64,000 nt of DNA from Saprospiraceae bacterium (GTDB taxonomy: Bacteria; Bacteroidota; Bacteroidia; Chitinophagales; Saprospiraceae), in assembly GCA_016710115.1 (NCBI GenBank), contig JADJLN010000009.1, positions 1-64,000 on the forward strand, given 5' to 3'. Every line of letters starts with the position of its first letter. Within the stretch, counting starts at the first letter, position 1. Under the pieces are notes generated by a model. That model was not told where the DNA came from and made no database searches. It worked only from the letters and a program-made list of their open reading frames with translations. Shown piece after piece: positions 1 through 8,808 of this stretch. Position numbers and translations under genes: made by a program.

Positions 1-1497
1 GTCGACTTTCCCGAATAGTATTCATGATCCGGTTCAATACCCTGGGCAAATTCAGCCCAGATAATCCGACCGAAATGATTTCCGGCATAGATATTCCATG
101 CTCCTCCGAAATGGAGGTTCAATTGCCTGGTTTCATACCGTGCATTGGCCACTACACCGGCAAAGTCATTGTCCAGCCAACGCCTGCGGACCAGGTTGGT
201 CAAGGAAATCGTGTCCGATCCTGTGATGACCGGGCCCAGTCCGTAACTGTTGCGATCATCCTGCATTCGGTATTGCTCAAAATACCCGGCGCCCCTGGTG
301 TAATGCAGTGTCGCATTGACCCGCCACAGGGTGTTTACCGCATGTGAAAACTGGAGCTGGACATTGTCCTGTCCATATTGATCGACTTCATCCGGATAGG
401 TATAATAGTTGTAGGTCCGACCCGACTGCAGGAGGTTCTGTGTCTGCTCTTCTGTAAATCCATTGTTTGCGGCATGGATGAGCATGCCTTCGACATCATT
501 CCTGATGCGTGATTCGGGTGTACCCCACCAGGATTGGTAGGTGCGTTCACGACCTGTCATTCCCAGAAGTCGAACCAGGGTCCGATCGTTCTGCCAGGCC
601 AGTGACGCATAGCCGGATCGCAGATCTGCTGTCGCCCGATCGATGTATCCATCCGAATGGATGGTCGAATAGCGAGCATCCAGGTCCAGTGGTCGCGCAA
701 CAATCCGGTTCCTGCCTGTAACGTCGCACGCCGGGTATCAAAGGATCCAAGGGAAGTCGACACTTCCCCATAGGCTTCTCGGCGGCTGGTCTGTGTCTGC
801 AAATTGATGGTTGCGCCGAATGCACCGGCTCCATTGGTGGAGGTGCCTGCCCCACGCTGGATCTGCACCCGATCAATCGAACTCATCAGGTCGGGCATGT
901 TGACCCAGAACACGGCCTGGGATTCCGGGTCGTTGACAGGCACGCCGTTGATGGTAATATTGGTTCGAGTGGGATCGCTGCCGCGGATGCGAATGCCTGT
1001 ATACCCGATTCCCGTCCCGGCATCGGAGGTGGCCACAACGCCCGGTGTAAATCGCAACAAGTACGGAATGTCCTGGCCAAGATTCAGTGGTTCTATGTCC
1101 TCGGCTGCAAGCTGGCTGGACGTAAAGGGAGAAGAAGGTTCGGTCCAGGTGCCGATCAATTCCACTGCTTCAGGGCAAATGAGGAGGGTGTTAACTGGAT
1201 GGTGAGGGCTTCAATTTGTGGCAGGTCCAGGCTGCCAGACCAGGGTTCGTATCCCAGATATCGGATGGCGATCGTGATACTGTCACTTGCCACGACAGAA
1301 ACGGTGAATCGGCCTTCGCTGTCGGTCAATCCGCCAGGGCCGTTCAGGATTTGAAATCCTGCTCCCGAAAGGGGCTGTGCCAGTTCATCCAGAATGATAC
1401 CGTGAACAGTCGTTAATTCCTGGGCAACGAGACCGAAAGGAAGTGAAACAAAACAGTAGATCAGGAAGGAGAACCGGCAGATGGTCATCATCATCAT
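1..1497 (-). CDS. TonB-dependent outer-membrane receptor, probable thiamin uptake (3' end outside window, two frameshifts)
   Basis: Starts at the first of four consecutive Met codons (1497), followed by a signal peptide ending in VAQ. A carboxypeptidase-regulatory-like beta domain (about residues 20-110) precedes a TonB plug domain with the typical IRIRGSDPTRTNITINGVP stretch, and the barrel then runs off the left edge. The frame breaks near 1160 and near 690; one extra G and one extra C restore it (giving ALKQVELIG and DHWTLDARYS), so these look like sequence errors. The gene sits directly behind a TPP riboswitch. In the Bacteroidota, TPP-riboswitch-controlled TonB receptors are known and are assigned to thiamin uptake, usually followed by pnuT and a thiamin pyrophosphokinase; those would lie beyond position 1. 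The substrate is inferred from regulation alone. Confidence 0.85.
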
Positions 1498-1547
1498 TAT
1501 AAAATGAGGATTGCCGGGATGCCACCTGATTGCAGGTCTGGCTACGT

Positions 1548-1630
1548 GGTCATCTTCCCTTCCCGGCATGACCCGGGCAGGTTCAATGGGTATAATCTCA
1601 GTCAGACAATCCAGTCTGACACCCCGATGT
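1548..1630 (-). promoter_or_regulatory. TPP (thiamin pyrophosphate) riboswitch / THI element
   Basis: Read on the minus strand, the conserved blocks occur in order: GGGGTGTC, then CTGAGA, TATACCC, TTGAACCTG, CCGGGTCATGCCGGG and AGGGA. These match the TPP aptamer core (the CUGAGA bulge, the ACCC...UUGAACCUG helix and the GGGUaAUgCC...AGGGA arm). It lies about 50 nt upstream of the TonB receptor start and just after the stop of the P-loop kinase gene. The spacing to the start suggests control of translation or early termination; I did not resolve the expression platform. Confidence 0.93.
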
Positions 1631-1655
1631 CAGAAGTGAAGGTAACGTACATACA

Positions 1656-2183
1656 TCAGAACAGCAAATCGCGGATGGCAACCCAGGCCGACTCCGTCCG
1701 TTCCTGACCCGTCCCCTGGATCACCGAACAGGGCCATGACTCGCGTTGGAGCAGATCCAGATGGCGTTCAAAAAGATCTTCCCGATCGGTCGGATTTTCG
1801 CGCAGCGGATCCGGTTGCCAGGGCAGGTCGGGCCGGCAAAGCAGATAATAGACCGGACCGGATCTGCGGTGCAAGGCATGCAGCCAGGATGCTGCGGAAC
1901 CGAAACGGACCTCCAGCCAGATCCGGTAAGTGAGCAGATCGGTATCAGCGAGCACAATCGGTTGCTGCAACCGGGTTGCCTGCTGATGACGAAACTGAAG
2001 AATAGCCATGCGGTAGATATCCGGTTCGGTGTACCGGCCATTCATACCAGCCAGATATTCGCGGGCGATCTCCGGAACAAGTGGCAGAGCCAGTTCCCGT
2101 GATAATTGCTCCGCCAGCGTGGTCTTTCCGGAGGATTCAGGTCCAGTGAGAACAATCAATGGTCGCATACGAGGCATGCCCAC
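1656..2183 (-). CDS. NadR/AAA_28-like P-loop ATPase (nucleoside kinase-like)
   Basis: A 175-residue protein with Walker A GPESSGKTT at residues 14-22, followed by a conserved EIAREYL segment and LADTDLLTYRIW. This pattern is typical of the NadR-type nicotinamide riboside kinase / AAA_28 family found alone in many Bacteroidota. Start may be at 2183 or at the internal Met codon at 2168. The family phosphorylates a ribonucleoside such as nicotinamide riboside; the exact substrate cannot be told from sequence. It is directly upstream of the TPP riboswitch and receptor on the same strand. That recalls the PnuC/PnuT-type vitamin-salvage neighbourhoods of this phylum, but adjacency is the only link here. 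Confidence 0.8.
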   Translation of the reverse strand: MGMPRMRPLIVLTGPESSGKTTLAEQLSRELALPLVPEIAREYLAGMNGRYTEPDIYRMAILQFRHQQATRLQQPIVLADTDLLTYRIWLEVRFGSAASWLHALHRRSGPVYYLLCRPDLPWQPDPLRENPTDREDLFERHLDLLQRESWPCSVIQGTGQERTESAWVAIRDLLF

Positions 2184-2243
2184 AAGGTACAGTGCTGAAA
2201 ATCATTTGCACATCTTTGATCCAGAAGCGACCTTTATCGGGTC

Positions 2244-2825
2244 ATGCACGATATTGAACCGCATTTTCACTGGCGCGATCATTATATCGCATCGGAGGAC
2301 AGATACTCGCCGTTCTTCCGGCGCCAGTACGATGAATTCCAGTACACCCTGAAGGTGTACAACTACTTCATTCATCCCCAATGGGACCAGTTCGGCTCAA
2401 CGACCCTGTATGGCAAGGTCCTCTTTGTGGATTATGACGAAGGGTTTGCCATCCTCGAATTGATCGGCGAATGGAACGACTGTCTGCACAATGATATCGA
2501 AGCCCTCAAACGCAACCTGATCGATCCGATGATCAAAAAAGGGATCTACCGATATATCCTGGTCTGCGAAAGTGTGTTCAATTTCCACGCCGATGATGTG
2601 GATTATTATGAGGAATGGTGGGATGATATCAAGGAGGAAAACGGATGGGTCTGCTTACTCAACACGGAGCAGCATGTCTATGAGGAAATCCACGATCGGC
2701 GACTGGACCATTTTATCCATGTCGGCCCTCATTTCAATCATGTGATCTGGCGTCCGAGACGGCCGGAGCTGGTGTATCTGGCGGTGAATCAGCTGGTAGA
2801 AACCGCAATTAAAATGGTTGAATGA
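2244..2825 (+). CDS. Conserved hypothetical protein, soluble
   Basis: 193 residues, unusually rich in Tyr, Trp, Asp and His, with no signal peptide or membrane helix. Conserved-looking patches include DIEALKRNLIDPMIKKGIYR and FIHVGPHFNHVIWRPR near the C-terminus. It is divergent from the preceding kinase gene (intergenic about 60 bp), so the two could share a promoter region. I do not recognise a family. The composition and clean open frame argue that it is a real gene. Confidence 0.75.
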   Translation: MHDIEPHFHWRDHYIASEDRYSPFFRRQYDEFQYTLKVYNYFIHPQWDQFGSTTLYGKVLFVDYDEGFAILELIGEWNDCLHNDIEALKRNLIDPMIKKGIYRYILVCESVFNFHADDVDYYEEWWDDIKEENGWVCLLNTEQHVYEEIHDRRLDHFIHVGPHFNHVIWRPRRPELVYLAVNQLVETAIKMVE

Positions 2826-3122
2826 CCATAAGCAACGAAAAAATTTCTATTCGCAAGAATATTGTGAACGAACCGACAATCTCCAACCTGATGGTACTGA
2901 TTCTTCCAGAAAAAACGAATAAGCGCATTTATTTTGCTCATATTCTTGCCCCCTGTCCGGGTTTATACAAATTTGTACTTCCTGAAATCCGTGAATAAAT
3001 TCCCAATGGTACGTCATTTCAATATTTGAATAGCACGGACCGGTCATCAGAACCAAATCCGGTAAAAAGAACCAGTAACATTTATCAGGGTCGAGATTAT
3101 TGAGATCTTTTTGTCGGACCAG
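2826..3122. other. Intergenic region without recognised gene
   Basis: About 300 bp between the converging 2244-2825 gene and the 3123-3683 gene. A 69-codon minus-strand open frame exists here but has no signal peptide, motif or neighbour support. No clear terminator hairpin was seen. Confidence 0.5.
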
Positions 3123-3683
3123 TTACAAATCGCTGGAATGAAGAGCAACAACTTCATTACCAAAGGCGACATAGCATCCTATCATTTCATTCTTCAAGTT
3201 GGAAAGATAGTCCGATTGAATCCTGTACTGGTTCTGAATAAAAGCCCCGAATAACAACTCTTCAATTTGTTGATATTCCAGAGCCCAGGATGGATCTGCA
3301 CCGTCATTATGGACAAATGCCGCGTAGGGCATACCACCTCTTGTTCGCTGGAATCTTCTGAATTCCCTGGTCGGATACCATTTGACTCCTGAGCAAAGTA
3401 AATGATCTATCAGATGTCGAAATTCACCTGTAATGACTAAACCATCATGTTCCTCTGCCAAGTGTCCAGCCCAAATGGTCGGTGCAGAATAAATTATGTA
3501 ATACTCCTCCTTTGATATCCGAATAATCTCAAAGGAATGAAACACATCATTGGACTGCGTCGGGTTGAGGACGACTTTTACGATCTGTTTCTTTGGAATT
3601 GAATCCAGAGTAAAACAGTCTGACTGAGCCTCACTCCTGGATGCAAGGCAAAAAAATAGAAGGATAAATATCCATATTCTCAT
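3123..3683 (-). CDS. Secreted hypothetical protein
   Basis: 186 residues with a classic Sec signal peptide at residues 1-19 (positively charged start, hydrophobic FILLFFCLA core, SEAQ cleavage site). The mature part has no recognised domain and lacks a T9SS sorting tail. Its start overlaps the stop of the DUF1697 gene upstream by 4 bp (3680-3683), so the two are probably translationally coupled although nothing suggests a shared function. Confidence 0.75.
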   Translation of the reverse strand: MRIWIFILLFFCLASRSEAQSDCFTLDSIPKKQIVKVVLNPTQSNDVFHSFEIIRISKEEYYIIYSAPTIWAGHLAEEHDGLVITGEFRHLIDHLLCSGVKWYPTREFRRFQRTRGGMPYAAFVHNDGADPSWALEYQQIEELLFGAFIQNQYRIQSDYLSNLKNEMIGCYVAFGNEVVALHSSDL

Positions 3684-4216
3684 CCACCTATCATTTCAAC
3701 CAGCTTCAACGTCGTCCGCCAGTTCCGTGATGTGGCATTGACCTTCAGTCTGGATTCCCAGAAATTATTCGACAGCTTGCTCTTCCCGGCACCCTCATGC
3801 AGATGCAGATAGATCACATCCCCCTGAATGACAAATTCATCCCGACCCTGGAATTTCTCCTCAACTTCAGGTACAGAAACCGGCACCTGGTCGAGAAAGA
3901 CGACATAGATCTTTGACAGATCAACGTCCGGGCGGGAGAGAAACGGATTGCCGTTGATGACCACGTTCAATTTTTCTGCGGTGAGGATCTGTGTAGGGAC
4001 GTCAAAGCCATATTCCCCTTTTATGGCCGATTGAATCTGATCGATCAGAACAGGTATCTGCTGCTCTTCGGTCTGGAATGCGATGTTGCCGCTCTGGATA
4101 TAATGGCAGACCTGTTTCAATCCCGCCTGTTCGAGGAGACGAACCAGATCGTTCATTTTGATGAGCTTCTGACCGCTGACATTGATGCCGCGCAAAAGAG
4201 CCATATATACGTTCAT
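3680..4216 (-). CDS. DUF1697 family protein
   Basis: 178 residues beginning MALLRGINVSGQ, the diagnostic N-terminal signature of DUF1697, followed by the family motifs YIQSGNIAF (about residues 39-47), the NPF segment and a C-terminal RNWRTTLKL block. Length matches the family (about 175-185). It is cytosolic and its biochemical function is unknown. It overlaps the downstream secreted-protein gene by 4 bp. Confidence 0.92.
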   Translation of the reverse strand: MNVYMALLRGINVSGQKLIKMNDLVRLLEQAGLKQVCHYIQSGNIAFQTEEQQIPVLIDQIQSAIKGEYGFDVPTQILTAEKLNVVINGNPFLSRPDVDLSKIYVVFLDQVPVSVPEVEEKFQGRDEFVIQGDVIYLHLHEGAGKSKLSNNFWESRLKVNATSRNWRTTLKLVEMIGG

Positions 4217-4272
4217 ACCTTAAACTTAAGAGCAATAATCCATTCCTCACAGCCTTGTCTTCCCACCTGTTC

Positions 4273-5016
4273 TCACATCCGCTCGCGGACCTCTTCCCAC
4301 ACCCGTTTGAATTGCAGATCGCCCAGTCCATAGATAGGAAATGAGCTGGAGAAGGTGGCAAAATGAGCTGGAAAATCCCCATCCGATGCAGACTGGATGA
4401 TCTCTGCGACAGACCGTTCCATCGGGCTCCATCCCGATTCATCCCGATAACGGGTCACTTCGGCATCAATCGCAGGCACCAGAAATGGAAAATCCCGGAG
4501 AGGCCCCGTAGCAAGCCGATGCATAGCGATGCGGTCTTCGTACTGATAGGCCTTCCACAAACTGGCGAACGCCGACCGGTGGGCAGGCGTGATCGCCTGT
4601 CTGGCTTCGAAACATGCGATCAAACCGGCTTCATCCAGCTGAGCAAAGGAATAGGGCGAATCCTGTGAAGGACGAACCAGATGGAGTGCATGATCACGGC
4701 GCGCATCATCGAGGAGCCACAGGATAAACCACAGATTGACCTGGCAGAACAGGTCGTCTTCAAACCAGAGTACAATCTCTTCCCCGCTTGGAATCGTCAG
4801 CATCCTCTTGAATTCGGCCAGGCTCTGTTCCCGATACTCATCGATGGGCACACCGTACACATCCAGCAGGAATTCTTCACGTGACTGGCTGATCTGAGCC
4901 AGCGTATTGCCGGTCACGTCGCCATCGACCAGACATTCGCGAGCGACCAGCGTTCGCCCTTCAAGACTGGATGGAAACCGGCTGAGCAGGGCATCGCCAT
5001 TGAGGATGTGGACCAT
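4273..5016 (-). CDS. DUF1835 domain protein
   Basis: 247 residues. The N-terminus (MVHILNGDAL then VARECLVDGDV) matches the DUF1835 domain, with the conserved EEIVLWFEDDLFCQVNLWF stretch around residue 80 that is usual for the family. The C-terminal half probably corresponds to the companion DUF3658-type helical domain. Soluble, function unknown. Upstream lies a repeat-rich spacer; the DUF1697 gene follows after 56 bp on the same strand. Confidence 0.85.
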   Translation of the reverse strand: MVHILNGDALLSRFPSSLEGRTLVARECLVDGDVTGNTLAQISQSREEFLLDVYGVPIDEYREQSLAEFKRMLTIPSGEEIVLWFEDDLFCQVNLWFILWLLDDARRDHALHLVRPSQDSPYSFAQLDEAGLIACFEARQAITPAHRSAFASLWKAYQYEDRIAMHRLATGPLRDFPFLVPAIDAEVTRYRDESGWSPMERSVAEIIQSASDGDFPAHFATFSSSFPIYGLGDLQFKRVWEEVRERM

Positions 5017-5021
5017 GTGGA

Positions 5022-5460
5022 TGAGGTTATGAGGTGATGAGGTTATGAGGTTATGAGGGAGGGAGGTGATGAGGATGGGAGAACGAACTGGTTTTATCGA
5101 TCCTGCAGGGTAAAATTACAAAGAGAAAGCGGTTCAGTTGTCGGTTTTCAGTTGTCGGTTTTCAGTTGTCGGTTTTCCGTTGTCCGTTAAGCCGATCTTC
5201 AGTTAGTTGGGTGATTTCGTGATTTCGTGATTTCGTGATTTCGTGATTTCGTGATTTCGTGATTTCGTGATTTCGTTTTGAAATTTCTTTTTTTGGCATT
5301 TGAATTTTATTTGTGTTTTGTGTTTTGTATTTGGAATTTGGAATTTATTTGTGATTTGTTTTTTTTGTCATTTGTAATTTATTTGTGATTTGTATTTTGG
5401 TATTTGTAATTTATTTGTGATTTGTTTTTTGTCATTTGTAATTTCCACTCTTCGTTTTCC
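5022..5460. repeat. Block of different short tandem repeats upstream of era
   Basis: Several unrelated arrays lie side by side. At 5022-5060 is GAGGTTATGAG-type sequence, at 5133-5190 a 13-mer unit (TTCAGTTGTCGGT) repeated about four times, and at 5211-5275 an 8-mer (GTGATTTC) repeated eight times. From 5300 to 5445 a degenerate ATTTGTGATTTG-like repeat follows. The 8-mer recurs at 46633-46738 and the first unit at several other loci in this window. No gene was recognised in this spacer. Confidence 0.9.
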
Positions 5461-5541
5461 CTTTCTATCCATTTCCCACCTGCCGGTGTCATTCTCACAT
5501 GCCCGGGGTCTGATAATCCTCCAAGGTTGTACCTTTGACCC

Positions 5542-6432
5542 ATGCATCGATCCGGTTTTGTCAATATCCTGGGCCACCCCAATGTCGGGAAGAGTACCCT
5601 GATGAATGCGTTGGTGGGCGAACGCATGAGCATCATTTCAGCGAAACCGCAGACCACCCGGCACCGGATCCTCGGTATTCTGAGCGGGGAGGACTTCCAG
5701 ATTGTGTTCTCGGACACGCCCGGTTTTGTCCTCCGTCCCTCCTACAAAATGCATGAAAAAATGAATGCGTTTGTGACCGGGGCATTTGAAGATGCTGACC
5801 TCGTCCTCCTGGTGACGGAACCGAATGACCCGTATGATGAGCAGGACCCCTTGATCCTCCATTTGCAGAAATCGGAATCCCCGAAGTTTCTGATCATCAA
5901 CAAATCGGACAAGTTTCCGGCCCGTGAATGGGACCGTGTTAAAATGGCATGGGAAGCCCGGCTGCCGTTTACCCAGGTCTTCACCCTGTCTGCTCTCCGG
6001 AATACCGGCACGGAAGAACTGGCTGCAGCCATACATACCCTACTCCCGGAAGGACCCGCCTGGTATCCGAAAGATCAGTTGACCGACCGGCCAGAACGGT
6101 TTTTTGTCTCCGAACTGATCCGGGAGAATATCTTCGAGATGTTTGGACAGGAGATCCCCTATTCCTGTGAAGTGGTCACCGAATATTACCAGGAGCCGGC
6201 AGAAGATGAAAATGACATTATCCGGATCGGCGCAGAAATCTATGTCATGCGCAACACCCAGAAGGCCATCCTGATCGGGAAGGGAGGAAGTGCGATCAAG
6301 GAACTCGGTATCCGTTCCAGAAAGGCCATTGAGGAATTCCTGGGAGAGCACATTTTCCTGGAGTTGCACATCAAGGTCAGACCCAAATGGCGGGATGACG
6401 ACCGCAGTCTGAAAGGATTCGGGTACGGGTAG
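5542..6432 (+). CDS. era: GTPase Era
   Basis: 296 residues, full length for Era. The G domain has G1 GHPNVGKST (residues 11-19), the KPQTTRHRI switch I (G2) region typical of Era, G3 DTPG (58-61) and G4 NKSD (120-123). A C-terminal KH domain carries the GKGGSAIK loop (about residue 248 onward) and ends in the usual VRPKWR segment. Era binds the 3' end of 16S rRNA and helps 30S ribosome maturation, and is essential in many bacteria. The frame is intact. It stands alone behind a repeat-rich upstream region. Confidence 0.98.
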   Translation: MHRSGFVNILGHPNVGKSTLMNALVGERMSIISAKPQTTRHRILGILSGEDFQIVFSDTPGFVLRPSYKMHEKMNAFVTGAFEDADLVLLVTEPNDPYDEQDPLILHLQKSESPKFLIINKSDKFPAREWDRVKMAWEARLPFTQVFTLSALRNTGTEELAAAIHTLLPEGPAWYPKDQLTDRPERFFVSELIRENIFEMFGQEIPYSCEVVTEYYQEPAEDENDIIRIGAEIYVMRNTQKAILIGKGGSAIKELGIRSRKAIEEFLGEHIFLELHIKVRPKWRDDDRSLKGFGYG

Positions 6433-6538
6433 TCCTTAACACCCAAATCGAAACTTGCATAGCACAGTTGAAACCGAGCATTTAGTCAGCTTGACTAACA
6501 CTTTCTTTAACGGACTCGTTTAGAGTTAAAAAGTCATT

Positions 6539-7285
6539 ATGTGCCGTTTTTCACTCTCCCTTCTACTGGCCTTCACCTTGTCTGGACAGATCCAGGCACA
6601 GGAAATTGTCTGTGTCGATTCTACGCACTATAACCCTCAGGCTCTCTGTCCATTTGTTTATTTACCGGTCTGTGGCTGTGATGGTTCTGTTCCAGGCAAT
6701 CCTTGCGAAGCGTTCAATCACTACGCATTGAGTTGCTGGGATGGCATTTGCCCGGACGCCAATCCGAGTGGATGTCGGGTCAATATCACCTCGGAATGGA
6801 CCGGGGACACCCTCTTTCTTGCCAGCACATCCATTTCTGCACCAGGTGATCCGATTCAATCTTATTCCTGGGAGAATCAATACTTTCCATTTGCCTCGAC
6901 AAATGAGACATACCTGGTCAAGTCGCCGGGTGACACGACTTTCCTGGTGAGCCTGGGTGTCAACACACAAAATGGGTGTTATGCCTATTGTACCTATGTG
7001 TTTGACCTGTCCACGTCTTTCCATCAACCTGTCCTGGAGCATGGGGTTAAGACCTTTCCCAATCCGGCTTCGGGGATGGTTCAGATCCTGTTCGACCAGG
7101 AAGAACCGAGTGGTCTGCTCATGCTCATCGACCTGATGGGGCATGTGGAGGATGTCCAGAACTGGTCAGGAGGTCGTCGTGCGGAAATGGACGTCAGCGG
7201 TCTGGCAGCCGGGATTTATTTCCTGGTCCTCCAGCAAGATTCGCAACGGCAGACGCTGGACCGGGTGGTCATCACGGCTCCTTAG
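6539..7285 (+). CDS. Secreted Kazal-like protein with T9SS type A sorting domain
   Basis: 248 residues. A signal peptide ends in QIQAQ (about residue 20). A Cys-rich segment follows with CPFVYLPVCGCDG and CEAFNHYALSCW, matching the Kazal-like pattern (CP...PVCGCDG...N.CEA) often found in Saprospiraceae secreted proteins. A beta-rich middle leads to a T9SS type A tail (FPNPASGMVQI, then GLAAGIYFLVLQ). Kazal domains inhibit serine proteases in eukaryotes; whether this one does is unknown. The protein should be exported by T9SS to the surface or medium. Confidence 0.8.
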   Translation: MCRFSLSLLLAFTLSGQIQAQEIVCVDSTHYNPQALCPFVYLPVCGCDGSVPGNPCEAFNHYALSCWDGICPDANPSGCRVNITSEWTGDTLFLASTSISAPGDPIQSYSWENQYFPFASTNETYLVKSPGDTTFLVSLGVNTQNGCYAYCTYVFDLSTSFHQPVLEHGVKTFPNPASGMVQILFDQEEPSGLLMLIDLMGHVEDVQNWSGGRRAEMDVSGLAAGIYFLVLQQDSQRQTLDRVVITAP

Positions 7286-7372
7286 AGAGTATGTGTCTTA
7301 TCCCATTGTTTCCCAAGGCCAATGCCGTGGGCTATTGACTCTGTAGTAATCCTGGTTACTGGTCACTGATAT

Positions 7373-7742
7373 CTTTCCGCTTTCCGACTTCCGACTTCCG
7401 CTTTCCGCTTTCCGCTTTCCGACTTCCGACTTCCGCTTTCCGACTTCCGACTTCCGCTTTCCGCTTTCCGACTTCCGACTTCCCTGCCTCGCCGTCAAGC
7501 GGGCGCTTTCCGACTTCCGCTTTCCGACTTCCGACTTCCGCTTTCCGACTTCCGACTTCCGACTTCCGCTTTCCGCTTTCCAACTTCCGCTTTCCGACTT
7601 TCCGCTTTCCGCTTTCCAACTTCCGCTTTCCGACTTCCGACTTCCGCTTTCCGACTTCCGCTTTCCGCTTTCCGACTTCCGCTTTCCGACTTCCGCTTTC
7701 CGCTTTCCGACTTGCGCTTTCCGCTTTCCGACTTCTGACTTT
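7373..7742. repeat. Heptanucleotide tandem array (about 53 units)
   Basis: Around 370 bp built almost entirely from two interleaved 7-mers, CTTTCCG and ACTTCCG, in irregular order. A short unrelated insert (CCTGCCTCGCCGTCAAGCGG, about 7487-7505) interrupts it. One strand is strongly purine-rich, the other pyrimidine-rich. Minus-strand open frames through it encode only Lys/Arg/Ser/Glu low-complexity peptide and are not taken as genes. Confidence 0.95.
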
Positions 7743-7816
7743 TACATCTCTGATCCCTCGAAATATCTCCATAACGCCATCACGAAATAACTCCCTCATC
7801 GACCATCTCTGTTTTC

Positions 7817-7993
7817 GAGACTTGGCATGCGGCAGCTCAAGCAGCCGCTACGATCTACCCCTGGGACCTCGAAATAACCCAATCACGAAATAACACCCTT
7901 TTCGTGAATCTGCGCTTTCGAGACTTGGCATGCGGCAGCTTAAGCAGCCGCTACGATCCACCGCTGGGCCATCGAAATAACTCAATATCGAAA
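7817..7993. repeat. Two direct copies of a ~75-bp element with an internal palindrome
   Basis: Copies at about 7817-7893 and 7917-7993 share CGAGACTTGGCATGCGGCAG and the following CCGCTACGATC, then TCGAAATAAC. Each contains the hairpin GCGGCAGCTCAAGCAGCCGC, or the same with TTAA in the loop, that is a GCGGC/GCCGC stem plus an inner GC/GC step. The two copies differ in the loop but keep the stem. No coding sequence is recognised in this stretch (7740-8100). Confidence 0.85.
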
Positions 7994-8145
7994 TAACGAA
8001 TTGGCCAACACCCAACGCCCAACGCCATTCATCCTCATCCCTCATTCCTCTTTTCTTCGTCTCTCATTCTCCTCGTCTCACCGTCTCCAACCGGGGGTTG
8101 ACCCGAGGTGGAATCCGTTATCTTTGTCGAAATCCCTTGGACCTG

Positions 8146-8808
8146 ATGATGTCTCCCCCCCATCTGGAAATCATCGTCGCGGACCCGCATCCTCTGTTCC
8201 GCGAAGCGTTGGAAAACCGGCTGACTGCCTGGTTTCCCAAATCCCGTATCTATGCCGCTGTCGACCAGGATGCTCTCCTGGAATTGGGCAGGCAATTGAA
8301 TCCTGACCTGGTGATCTGTGAAATGAATCTGGGGACAGGCGATGCCTTCCAGGTCATGGAACAGTGGCCTGGCAAACGACGAGATCAATTTCTTATCCTG
8401 ACCATATACAGTGATCCGAAACTGGTCCGAAACGCTTGCAAGGCCGGTGCGCTGGGCTACGTCCTCAAAACCAGTCCTCCAGAAGAACTCCTCAGGGCGA
8501 TCCATGAGGTGCTGGCTAAACGGGTCTTCCTCGGATCAGGTGTCTCCCCTACCGATATGCCCGTCCAGAATGGCCATCTGATGAAAGCGGATCTGCGGGA
8601 TTTCTTTCATCTCCGGTTTGAATTGACCAAGCGGGAAGTAGAGGTGCTGGGACAGATCATGAGTGGCCTGAGCAATCGGGAGATCGCCGAGACTCTGTTT
8701 ATTTCAGAACAGACCGTTTGTGTACATCGCAAGAATATCCTCCGCAAGGTCGGTGTCAACAATACCCAGAAGCTGTTAAGGATCGCCTATGAGCACCAGT
8801 TGGCCTGA
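8146..8808 (+). CDS. LuxR-type (NarL-like) response regulator with Glu at the phosphoacceptor site
   Basis: About 220 residues. The N-terminal receiver has the acidic DPHPLFREAL start, the LTIYSDP (T) and GYVLKTSP (K) motifs and a CheY-like layout. The position that should hold the phosphorylated Asp reads PDLVICEMNL, so it is Glu (residue 59). The C-terminal LuxR helix-turn-helix is intact (LTKREVEVL, then GLSNREIAETLFIS and TVCVHRKNI). The start at 8146 is one of two adjacent ATG codons. No histidine kinase is nearby. Glu often mimics the phosphorylated state, so the regulator may be constitutively active or phosphorylation-independent; that is inference. Confidence 0.9.
   Translation: MMSPPHLEIIVADPHPLFREALENRLTAWFPKSRIYAAVDQDALLELGRQLNPDLVICEMNLGTGDAFQVMEQWPGKRRDQFLILTIYSDPKLVRNACKAGALGYVLKTSPPEELLRAIHEVLAKRVFLGSGVSPTDMPVQNGHLMKADLRDFFHLRFELTKREVEVLGQIMSGLSNREIAETLFISEQTVCVHRKNILRKVGVNNTQKLLRIAYEHQLA

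Noticed and set aside
7356..7799. Minus-strand open frame of KRKSEVGKRK-type repeats
   Set aside because: It is produced by the heptanucleotide array; a 7-bp unit cycles all frames and gives low-complexity peptide with no conserved ends.
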